From contig NZ_BCZS01000008.1 in NCBI RefSeq assembly GCF_001598855.1, positions 1-64,000 on the forward strand: a stretch of 64,000 nt of DNA. Reading direction: 5' to 3'. The DNA comes from Pluralibacter gergoviae ATCC 33028 = NBRC 105706 (lineage in GTDB: Bacteria; Pseudomonadota; Gammaproteobacteria; Enterobacterales; Enterobacteriaceae). Below are positions 24,867-32,263 of the stretch, in pieces. The notes below the pieces were generated by a model, which ran no database searches, was not told the origin of the DNA, and worked only from the letters and a program-made list of their open reading frames with translations. The translations under genes were made by a program, and so were the position numbers. Within the stretch, counting starts at the first letter, position 1. Each line of letters begins with the position of its first letter.

Positions 24867-26156
24867 ATGCAAACGCTCGCGAAATTACCGGCACGCCGCT
24901 GGTGGTATTTAATGCCCATTATTTTTATTACCTATAGCCTGGCCTATCTCGACCGCGCAAATTATGGCTTTGCGGCAGCGGCAGGCATTGAAAATGATTT
25001 AGGTATTACCAAAGGCACCGCATCATTAATTGGCGCACTCTTTTTTCTCGGCTATTTCTTTTTTCAGGTGCCCGGCGCTATTTATGCCGTCAAGCGCAGC
25101 GTGCGTAAAATGATCTTTTGCAGCCTGATCCTCTGGGGGCTGTGCGCGACGGCGACCGGCTTTGTCAGCAATATTCCGATGCTGATGGCGATCCGCTTTA
25201 CGCTGGGGGTCGTGGAGGCCGCAGTGATGCCGGCGATGCTCATCTACATCAGCAACTGGTTTACCAAAACCGAGCGCTCGCGGGCCAACACCTTCCTGAT
25301 CCTCGGTAACCCGGTCACCGTGCTGTGGATGTCGATTGTATCCGGCTATCTGATCCAGTCCTTCGGCTGGAGGGAGATGTTTATCATCGAAGGCGTGCCC
25401 GCCGTGCTGTGGGCGATATGCTGGTGGCTGCTGGTGCGGGACAAGCCTGCTGACGTTGACTGGCTCAGCGGCGAGGAGAAGCGCGTCCTGCAGCAGGCGA
25501 TGGACAGCGAGCAGGGCAACATTAAGCCGGTGCGCAACTACGGCGAGGCGCTGCGTTCGCGCAACGTCATCATGCTCTGCGCCGTGCACGCCCTGTGGAG
25601 CATCGGGGTTTACGGCTTCATGATGTGGATGCCCTCTATTCTCAAGAGCGCCGCGCAGATGGATATCGTCGCGGTGGGCTGGCTGGCGGCCGTGCCTTAC
25701 CTGGCGGCTATCTGCCTGATGCTGACCGTGTCGTGGCTTTCCGATAAGCTGCAGAACCGCAAGCTGTTCGTCTGGCCGCTGCTGCTGGTCGCCGCGGTGG
25801 CCTTCTTCTGCTCGTGGCTGCTGGGCAATCAGGCGTTCTGGGTCTCCTACGCTCTGCTGGTGGTGGCCGCCGCCTGCATGTACGCGCCCTACGGACCTTT
25901 CTTTGCCCTGATCCCCGAGCTGCTGCCGCGCAACGTTTCCGGCGTGTCGATGGGCCTTATCAACAGCTTCGGCGCGCTGGGCGCGTTCCTCGGCGCGTGG
26001 CTGGTGGGCTACCTCAACGGCGTCACCGGCGGACCGGGGGCTTCCTATACCTTTATGGCTATCGCCCTGCTGGCCTCGGTGGTGCTGATGTATAACGTAC
26101 GCGCCGGCAGTGCGCGGCCGACGGCCCCGGCGGTGGGCGGCGCCGCGGCGGGTTAA
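24867..26156 (+). CDS. MFS transporter, anion:cation symporter type
   Basis: 429 residues, about 12 membrane helices. The start MPIIFITYSLAYLDRANYGF and the ALLFFLGYFFFQVPGAIYA-like second helix pair are typical of the ACS family (glucarate GudP, hexuronate ExuT, tartrate or keto-gluconate carriers). It lies 77 bp downstream of the idnO-like gene, same strand, so it is likely part of the same operon under the IdnR-like repressor. Predicted to import a sugar acid for the dehydrogenase. Cargo not determined. Confidence 0.85.
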   Translation: MQTLAKLPARRWWYLMPIIFITYSLAYLDRANYGFAAAAGIENDLGITKGTASLIGALFFLGYFFFQVPGAIYAVKRSVRKMIFCSLILWGLCATATGFVSNIPMLMAIRFTLGVVEAAVMPAMLIYISNWFTKTERSRANTFLILGNPVTVLWMSIVSGYLIQSFGWREMFIIEGVPAVLWAICWWLLVRDKPADVDWLSGEEKRVLQQAMDSEQGNIKPVRNYGEALRSRNVIMLCAVHALWSIGVYGFMMWMPSILKSAAQMDIVAVGWLAAVPYLAAICLMLTVSWLSDKLQNRKLFVWPLLLVAAVAFFCSWLLGNQAFWVSYALLVVAAACMYAPYGPFFALIPELLPRNVSGVSMGLINSFGALGAFLGAWLVGYLNGVTGGPGASYTFMAIALLASVVLMYNVRAGSARPTAPAVGGAAAG

Positions 26157-26217
26157 CAGAACCTGCGCTGCGTGGTATGGTGCGGACGACGCACGTACGC
26201 TTGCCGCAGAGAAGCCG

Positions 26218-27210
26218 ATGAAAAACAGCAGGATGACATTGCAGGATATCGCTAACCTGGCCGGGTTGAATAAGATGACGGTGAGCCGCTATCTGCGCGA
26301 CCCGGCCCAGGTGTCGCAGCGCAGTCGGGAACTCATCTCCAGAGTGATGGAGGAGAATAACTATATCCCCAACCGGGCACCGGAGATCCTGCTCAATGCC
26401 CGCAGTAAAACCCTCGGCGTGCTGATCCCCTCCTTTCGCAATCAGATCTTCGCCGATCTGCTGGCCGGCGTGGAGTCGGCCGCGTCCGCCCATCAGTATC
26501 AGACGCTGATCGCCAACTACGAGTACGATCCCGCCCGCGAAGAGCGCGAAGTGCTCAATCTGCTCTCTTACAATATTGACGGCCTGATCCTCACCAGCCG
26601 CAACCACACCGAACGCCTGATCCAGTACGTGCGCGCCAGCGGGATCCCGGTGGCGGAGCTGATGGATCTCGGCGGTGAGCCGATTGATATTCAGGTCGGG
26701 TTTGATAATGAACAGGCGGCAATGGAGATGACCAACGCCTTCATTGATAGCGGTAAGCGGCATATTGCTTTCTTCGGCTCGATGGACGATCCCCGCGATA
26801 TTAGCCGCTTTCGCGGCGTTGAGCGGGCGCTGGCGGTTCGGGGGCTTACGCCTGTGCACATCGTGCCGCACGCCATCTCGTCTGTCGCGCTCGGCCGCCA
26901 GCTTTTCCAGCAGCTGCGCCAGTCGCACCCGGAGACCGACGCTATCTTTTGCACCAACGACGATCTGGCGGTAGGGGTACTGCTGGAGTGCCAGTCGCAG
27001 CGGATTGCCGTACCGCAGGAGATTGCCATCGCCGGATTTCACGGCCTGGAGCTCGGGCGGGCGCGGCTGGAGAAGCTGGCGAGCGTCGTTACCCCGCGCT
27101 ATGAGATAGGTCGCGCGGCGGGCGATGCGCTGATTAAGCGCCTGAGCGGCGGGGAGGCGGCGGACCGCATCGATCTGGGCTATCAGATTTACTACGGGGA
27201 TACGCTTTAA
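26218..27210 (+). CDS. LacI-family repressor, IdnR/GntR-like
   Basis: 330 residues. The LacI helix-turn-helix is at the N terminus (TLQDIANLAGLNKMTVSRYL) and a periplasmic-binding-protein-like effector domain follows from about residue 60. Similarity to IdnR is strong by eye: NYIPNRAPEILLNA, LGVLIPSF, QTLIANYEYD, LLSYNIDGLIL, GFDNEQAAMEM and the end DLGYQIYYGDTL. The start is the ATG with GAGAAG upstream; the longer reading begins inside the preceding gene. Probably controls the idnO-like/MFS genes through the tandem operator at 23978-24003. Confidence 0.88.
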   Translation: MKNSRMTLQDIANLAGLNKMTVSRYLRDPAQVSQRSRELISRVMEENNYIPNRAPEILLNARSKTLGVLIPSFRNQIFADLLAGVESAASAHQYQTLIANYEYDPAREEREVLNLLSYNIDGLILTSRNHTERLIQYVRASGIPVAELMDLGGEPIDIQVGFDNEQAAMEMTNAFIDSGKRHIAFFGSMDDPRDISRFRGVERALAVRGLTPVHIVPHAISSVALGRQLFQQLRQSHPETDAIFCTNDDLAVGVLLECQSQRIAVPQEIAIAGFHGLELGRARLEKLASVVTPRYEIGRAAGDALIKRLSGGEAADRIDLGYQIYYGDTL

Positions 27211-27228
27211 CGCTCTGTTTAGCGCACG

Positions 27229-27266
27229 GCTAAGCGAGTAAATCGCTAAGCTTTACCGCTTTTTTT
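27229..27266 (+). terminator. Probable terminator after the LacI-family gene
   Basis: GCTAAGCGA / TCGCTAAGC (9 bp, one mismatch) with a T7 run near 27260-27266. Separates the idn-like operon from tauABCD. Confidence 0.5.
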
Positions 27267-27331
27267 CTAAAAACGGTTCGCTATTAGCCATGCGTTTTAA
27301 TTCCTTTATCAACGCCGGCCTGCCGTAAATA

Positions 27332-27358
27332 CTGCTCCCATCATAACAACGGGAGCAG
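27332..27358 (+). promoter_or_regulatory. Hairpin that encloses the tauA ribosome-binding site
   Basis: Perfect 8-bp inverted repeat CTGCTCCC / GGGAGCAG with an 11-nt loop. The right arm contains the Shine-Dalgarno sequence GGGAG, 6-8 bases before the tauA ATG at 27364. If it forms in the mRNA it would reduce ribosome access. Confidence 0.5.
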
Positions 27359-27363
27359 ATTCA

Positions 27364-28326
27364 ATGGGTCGCAGAACGCCTCTTTCACTTTTCGCCGCGC
27401 TGGCCTTTATCACCTTTCAGGCGCAGGCGGTTAACGTCACGATTGCTTATCAGACCTCGGCGGAGCCCGCGAAAGTGGCGCAGGCCGACGATACCTTTGC
27501 TAAAGAGAGCGGCGCCAGCGTTGACTGGCGCAAGTTCGACAGCGGCTCAAGCGTAGTGCGCGCGCTGGCCTCCGGCGATGTGCAGATTGGCAATATCGGC
27601 TCCAGCCCGCTGGCGGTGGCCGCCAGCCAGCAGGTGCCGATTGAGGTCTTTCTGCTGGCTTCGCAGCTGGGCAGCTCGGAAGCGCTGGTCGTCAAAAAGA
27701 GCATTAGCAAGCCGGACGATCTCATTGGCAAGCGCATCGCGGTTCCCTTTATCTCTACCACCCACTACAGCCTGCTGGCGGCGCTGAAGCACTGGGGAAT
27801 TAAGCCCGGTCAGGTGCAGATAGTGAATTTGCAGCCGCCGGCCATTATTGCCGCCTGGCAGCGGGGCGATATTGACGGCGCCTACGTCTGGGCGCCCGCG
27901 GTTAATGAGCTGGAGAAAGACGGCGCTGTGCTGACCGACTCATCGAAAGTGGGCGAGTGGGGCTCGCCGACGCTGGACGTGTGGGTGGTGCGAAAAGATT
28001 TCGCGGAGCAGCATCCGGATATCGTGAAGGCCTTTGCCCGCAGCGCGCTCGCCGCGCAGAAGGCGTACCTCGACGATCCCGACGGCTGGCTGAAGCAGCC
28101 GGAAAATCTGCAAAAGCTCTCCCGGCTGAGCGGCGTGCCCGAGGCCGATGTGCCGGGGCTGGTGAAGGGCAACACCTATCTTACCGCCGAACAGCAGGCC
28201 CGGCAGCTCAACGGCCCGGTCAATAAGGCCATCGTCGATACGGCGGCGTTTCTGAAGGAGCAGGGCAAAGTGCCTGCCGTCGCCGCGGACTACGGCCAGT
28301 ACGTGACCGATAAATTCGTCAAATAG
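27364..28326 (+). CDS. tauA: Taurine ABC transporter substrate-binding protein
   Basis: 320 residues, as E. coli TauA. The signal peptide ends FQAQA (cleavage before VNVTIAYQTS). SsuA/NMT1-like fold: DWRKFDSGSSVVRALASGDV, GSSPLAVAASQQVPIEVF, then WQRGDIDGAYVWAPA. Periplasmic capture of taurine and other sulfonates. First gene of tauABCD, expressed in E. coli under sulfate starvation through Cbl and CysB; no Cbl site could be identified with confidence here. The ribosome site sits in a hairpin. Confidence 0.95.
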   Translation: MGRRTPLSLFAALAFITFQAQAVNVTIAYQTSAEPAKVAQADDTFAKESGASVDWRKFDSGSSVVRALASGDVQIGNIGSSPLAVAASQQVPIEVFLLASQLGSSEALVVKKSISKPDDLIGKRIAVPFISTTHYSLLAALKHWGIKPGQVQIVNLQPPAIIAAWQRGDIDGAYVWAPAVNELEKDGAVLTDSSKVGEWGSPTLDVWVVRKDFAEQHPDIVKAFARSALAAQKAYLDDPDGWLKQPENLQKLSRLSGVPEADVPGLVKGNTYLTAEQQARQLNGPVNKAIVDTAAFLKEQGKVPAVAADYGQYVTDKFVK

Positions 28327-28338
28327 CGGGGAGGCAGC

Positions 28339-29106
28339 ATGCTGCAGATATCTAACCTTAGCGCGGGCTACGGCGACAAAAAGGTGCTGGACGACATTAC
28401 GCTGAGCGTCGATCGCGGCGAGCTGCTGGTGGTGCTGGGACCCTCGGGCTGCGGCAAAACCACGCTGCTGAACCTGGTGGCCGGCTTTCTCCCCTATGGC
28501 TCCGGCAGCATTACGCTCAACGGCGCCAGAGTCACGGGGCCGGGCGCCGATCGCGGGGTGGTGTTTCAGAACGAAGGGCTGCTGCCCTGGCGCAACGTGC
28601 TCGATAACGTCGCTTTCGGGCCGCAGCTTGCCGGGAAAAGCAAAGTCGAGAGGCAGCAGATTGCCGGGCGTCTCTTGAAGCGAGTCGGGCTTGAGGGCGC
28701 GGAAAAGCGCGCCATCTGGCAGCTGTCCGGCGGCCAGCGCCAGCGCGTTGGTATCGCCCGGGCGCTGGCGAACGATCCTCAGCTTTTGCTGCTGGATGAG
28801 CCCTTCGGCGCGCTGGATGCCTTTACCCGCGATCAGATGCAGACTCTGCTGCTCAACCTGTGGCACGAGACCGGCAAGCAGGTGCTGCTCATCACCCACG
28901 ATATTGAAGAGGCGGTGTTTATGGCCACCGAGCTGGTGCTGCTTTCCGCCGGGCCGGGGCGCGTCAGCGAGCGCCTGTCGCTCGATTTTGCCCGCCGCTT
29001 CGTGGCGGGCGAGTCGAGCCGCAGCATTAAATCCGATCCTGAGTTTATCGCCCGGCGCGAGTACGTGCTGGGCCGGGTCTTTGAGCACCGGGAGGCTTTC
29101 TCATGA
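28339..29106 (+). CDS. tauB: Taurine ABC transporter ATP-binding protein
   Basis: 255 residues. Walker [10 protein letters not shown], signature [15 protein letters not shown], Walker [13 protein letters not shown], switch His in [11 protein letters not shown]. Powers taurine import with TauA and TauC. Starts 12 bp after tauA and overlaps tauC by 4 bp (ATGA). Confidence 0.95.
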   Translation: MLQISNLSAGYGDKKVLDDITLSVDRGELLVVLGPSGCGKTTLLNLVAGFLPYGSGSITLNGARVTGPGADRGVVFQNEGLLPWRNVLDNVAFGPQLAGKSKVERQQIAGRLLKRVGLEGAEKRAIWQLSGGQRQRVGIARALANDPQLLLLDEPFGALDAFTRDQMQTLLLNLWHETGKQVLLITHDIEEAVFMATELVLLSAGPGRVSERLSLDFARRFVAGESSRSIKSDPEFIARREYVLGRVFEHREAFS

Positions 29107-29930
29107 GTGCCATCGTCAACGATAAGCCGAAGCGGCTGCGCGCGAGCTGGCGCTGGCCGCTCTCCCGCCAGCTGACGCTGAGCCTGCTGACCCTGACGGC
29201 GCTGTTCGCGCTGTGGTGGGCGGTGACGCGGCTTGGGCTGATTGCGCCGCTGTTTCTGCCGCCGCCGGGGGCGGTGCTGGACAAGCTGCTGACCATTGCC
29301 GGCCCGCAGGGCTTTATGGACGCCACGCTGTGGCAGCACCTGGCGGCCAGCCTGACGCGAATTTTAATTGCGCTGGCGGCGGCGGTGCTGATTGGCATTC
29401 CGGTCGGTATCGCCATGGGACTGAGCCCGACGGCGCGCGGCATTCTCGATCCGCTGATCGAGCTTTATCGCCCGGTGCCGCCGCTGGCCTACCTGCCGCT
29501 GATGGTTATCTGGTTTGGTATCGGCGAAACCTCGAAGATCCTGCTGATCTATCTGGCGATTTTTGCCCCGGTGGCGATGGCGACGCTTGCCGGCGTAAAG
29601 AGCGTGCAGCAGGTGCGCGTCAGGGCGGCGCAGTCGCTGGGCGCCAGCCGGGGGCAGATCCTGTGGTTTGTGATCCTGCCCGGCGCGCTGCCGGACATTC
29701 TTACCGGCCTGCGCATCGGGCTGGGCGTCGGCTGGTCGACGCTGGTGGCGGCGGAGCTGATTGCGGCGACGCGCGGCCTCGGATTTATGGTGCAGTCAGC
29801 CGGTGAATTCCTCGCCACCGACGTGGTGCTGGCGGGGATCGCGGTGATTGCGGTGATTGCCTTTACGTTAGAACTGGGTCTGCGGGCGCTGCAGCGCCGC
29901 CTGACGCCGTGGTATGGAGAGATTTCATGA
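29103..29930 (+). CDS. tauC: Taurine ABC transporter permease
   Basis: 275 residues, about six membrane helices. The EAA loop is visible ([20 protein letters not shown], then LPG). Inner-membrane channel of the taurine importer. It overlaps both neighbours by 4 bp, so tauBCD are translationally coupled. Confidence 0.95.
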   Translation: MSAIVNDKPKRLRASWRWPLSRQLTLSLLTLTALFALWWAVTRLGLIAPLFLPPPGAVLDKLLTIAGPQGFMDATLWQHLAASLTRILIALAAAVLIGIPVGIAMGLSPTARGILDPLIELYRPVPPLAYLPLMVIWFGIGETSKILLIYLAIFAPVAMATLAGVKSVQQVRVRAAQSLGASRGQILWFVILPGALPDILTGLRIGLGVGWSTLVAAELIAATRGLGFMVQSAGEFLATDVVLAGIAVIAVIAFTLELGLRALQRRLTPWYGEIS

Positions 29931-30778
29931 GCGAACGCATTACTGTTACCCCACTGGGACCTTACATCGGCGCCGAGATTTCCGGCCTCGATTTGACCCG
30001 CCCCCTGAGCGATAACCAGTTTGAGCAGTTGTATCACGCCCAGCTGCGCCACCAGGTGGTGTTCCTGCGCGGGCAGGATATCACCCCGCAGCAGCAGCGC
30101 GACCTGGCCCGGCGCTTCGGCGATCTGCATATCCATCCGATCTATCCGCACGTTAAGGAGGTGGAGGAGATCATCGTGCTGGATACCCACAACGACAATC
30201 CGCCGGATAACGACAACTGGCACACCGACGTCACCTTTATCGACACGCCGCCCGCTGGGGCGATCCTGGCGGCAAAACAGCTGCCGGAGGTTGGCGGCGA
30301 TACGCTGTGGACCAGCGGTATCGCCGCCTGGGAGACGCTCTCCGCGCCGCTTAAGGCGCTGCTGGGCGGCCTGCGCGCCGAGCACGATTTCCGCAAATCC
30401 TTCCCGGAGTGGAAATACCGCAATACGCAAGAGGAGCACCGGCGCTGGCTGGCGGCGGTGGAAAAAAATCCGCCGGTGCTGCATCCGGTGGTGCGCACCC
30501 ATCCGGTCACCGGCAGGCAGGCGCTGTTCGTCAATAATGGCTTTACCACGCGAATTGTCGATCTGGCGGAAAAAGAGAGCGAGGCGCTGCTGGGCTTTCT
30601 GCTGGAGCACGCGGTCAAGCCGGAGTTTCAGGTACGCTGGCGCTGGCGGGAGGGGGATCTGGCTATCTGGGACAATCGGGTGACGCAGCACTATGCCAAC
30701 GCCGACTACATGCCGCAGCGGCGGATCATGCACCGGGCGACGATCCTCGGCGACAGGCCGTTTTATCGGGCTGGTTAG
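29927..30778 (+). CDS. tauD: Taurine dioxygenase
   Basis: 283 residues. Fe(II)/2-oxoglutarate oxygenase: the HxD metal motif is in NWHTDVTF, the distal His in TQHYANADY and the 2-oxoglutarate Arg in RRIMHR. Hydroxylates taurine, which then releases sulfite and aminoacetaldehyde, giving sulfur to the cell. The start is the ATG overlapping the tauC stop; an in-frame upstream ATG at 29909 lies inside tauC. Confidence 0.96.
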   Translation: MSERITVTPLGPYIGAEISGLDLTRPLSDNQFEQLYHAQLRHQVVFLRGQDITPQQQRDLARRFGDLHIHPIYPHVKEVEEIIVLDTHNDNPPDNDNWHTDVTFIDTPPAGAILAAKQLPEVGGDTLWTSGIAAWETLSAPLKALLGGLRAEHDFRKSFPEWKYRNTQEEHRRWLAAVEKNPPVLHPVVRTHPVTGRQALFVNNGFTTRIVDLAEKESEALLGFLLEHAVKPEFQVRWRWREGDLAIWDNRVTQHYANADYMPQRRIMHRATILGDRPFYRAG

Positions 30779-30787
30779 GTAGTAGTA

Positions 30788-30810
30788 GCCCGGCGGCGCT
30801 GCCGCCGGGC
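30788..30810. repeat. REP-like hairpin between tauD and hemB
   Basis: GCCCGGCGGC / GCCGCCGGGC, 10-bp stem with 3-nt loop, preceded by GTA. Sits between convergent genes; no T tract. Likely an extragenic palindrome that also limits read-through. Confidence 0.6.
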
Positions 30811-30817
30811 GAGGGGA

Positions 30818-31792
30818 CTAGCGGAGGATCTGCTTCTCGGCCAGATCGAGCGCAAAATAGCTGAAGATAAGATCGGCACCCGCGCGCTTGATGGCGCCCA
30901 GGCTTTCCAGCACAACCTTCTCTTCGTCGATGGCGCCCGCCAGGGCGGCAAATTTGATCATCGCGTATTCACCGCTGACCTGATAGGCGCCGATCGGCAG
31001 TTCCGTACGCTCGCGGATCTCGCGCAGCACGTCCAGATAAGGGCCCGCCGGTTTAACCATCAGCGCATCTGCGCCCTGGGCTTCGTCGAGCAGCGATTCG
31101 CGGATCGCCTCCCGGCGGTTCATCGGGTTCATCTGATAGGTTTTGCGATCGCCCTTCAGGGCCGTGCCCGCGGCTTCGCGGAACGGACCATAGAAGGAGG
31201 AGGCGAACTTGGTGGAGTAGGACATGATCGCCGTGTCGGTGAAGCCTGCGGCATCCAGCGCCCGGCGGATCGCCTGTACCTGGCCGTCCATCGCCGCGGA
31301 GGGGGCGATAAAATCAGCGCCGGCAGCGGCGGCGACCACGGCCTGCTTGCCGAGGTTCTCCAGGGTCGCATCGTTATCGACGCCGTGATCGCACAGCACG
31401 CCGCAGTGGCCGTGCGAGGTATATTCGCAGAAGCAGGTGTCGGACATGACGATCATCTCCGGCACGGCGTCTTTACAGATGCGCGACATGCGGGCGACCA
31501 GGCCGTCCTCTTTCCAGGCATCGCTGCCGGTAGCATCGGTGTGGTGCGAGATACCGAAGGTCATTACCGAGCGAATGCCGGCGCGGGCAATGCGCTCGAT
31601 CTCGCGGGCAAGGTGCCTTTCCGGGATGCGCATGACGCCGGGCATCGCTTCGATAGCTTTGTAGTCACTAATCTCTTCTTCAACAAAGATGGGCAGCACC
31701 AGATCGTTTAAGGTCAGGGTTGTCTCTTCAAACATGGCGCGCAGTGCGGGAGATTTACGCAGGCGGCGGGGGCGAGTGATCAAATCTGTCAT
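30818..31792 (-). CDS. hemB: Delta-aminolevulinic acid dehydratase (porphobilinogen synthase)
   Basis: 324 residues, identical in length to E. coli HemB. The Schiff-base lysine region ([14 protein letters not shown]) and the second lysine ([17 protein letters not shown]) are intact. The cysteine cluster [14 protein letters not shown] marks the zinc-dependent type. Condenses two 5-aminolevulinate to porphobilinogen in haem and sirohaem synthesis. Monocistronic and convergent with tauD, the same context as in E. coli. Confidence 0.97.
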   Translation of the reverse strand: MTDLITRPRRLRKSPALRAMFEETTLTLNDLVLPIFVEEEISDYKAIEAMPGVMRIPERHLAREIERIARAGIRSVMTFGISHHTDATGSDAWKEDGLVARMSRICKDAVPEMIVMSDTCFCEYTSHGHCGVLCDHGVDNDATLENLGKQAVVAAAAGADFIAPSAAMDGQVQAIRRALDAAGFTDTAIMSYSTKFASSFYGPFREAAGTALKGDRKTYQMNPMNRREAIRESLLDEAQGADALMVKPAGPYLDVLREIRERTELPIGAYQVSGEYAMIKFAALAGAIDEEKVVLESLGAIKRAGADLIFSYFALDLAEKQILR

Positions 31793-32263
31793 GATAGGCC
31801 TGATATGAGTGGGACATTACGCATCAGTTTACCGTATTCCGCTGCCTAATGTTTCACTAAAGTTGTGCTAATGTTTTCCGGCAAGGGACTGGCCCAAGAG
31901 GTGGCCCCGCATGGTGAGGAGAAAATACGCCGTTGAATCTCAATTACTGCAGAATTATACGCTGTCGGAATTTAGTAAACTTGAGAGAGTATTTAAAATA
32001 TTTAATATGACTGCAGTCCCTTATAGTAAGAATAGTGCCTTGATGTATTTATATTTAATATGATTTAAGAAAGACTATTCTTTAATTAAATGATTTTTAT
32101 TTTGACATGCGTCGCGGATAAAAAACCTTCTCGTTATTAATATGTGCGCATCCGGACTTTTTGTATGGATTAATTGAACTTTCCCGCAATAGCACAGCAT
32201 AATTCCACTGCAATTTGTGTATTGATGGACCAACATAATTATGTCCCTGAGGAGGGATGCCGA
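31793..32263. promoter_or_regulatory. AT-rich region between hemB and the autotransporter
   Basis: About 470 bp. The part from 31930 is strongly AT-rich, in contrast to hemB, and should carry the divergent hemB promoter and the autotransporter promoter. A 50-codon frame lies inside it. No operator motif recognised. Confidence 0.5.
31911..32063 (+). CDS. Possible 50-residue small protein
   Basis: ATG with AAGAGGTGG about 9 bases upstream, ending at TGA 32061-32063. The product is basic at the N terminus (MVRRKYAVESQLLQNYTLSE) and possibly helical. No family recognised. Could be a real small gene, a remnant or chance in AT-rich DNA. Confidence 0.25.
   Translation: MVRRKYAVESQLLQNYTLSEFSKLERVFKIFNMTAVPYSKNSALMYLYLI

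Noticed and set aside
27940-29088. 382-codon minus-strand frame opposite tauA and tauB
   Set aside because: Spans two unrelated real genes; no motif; a GC-rich shadow.
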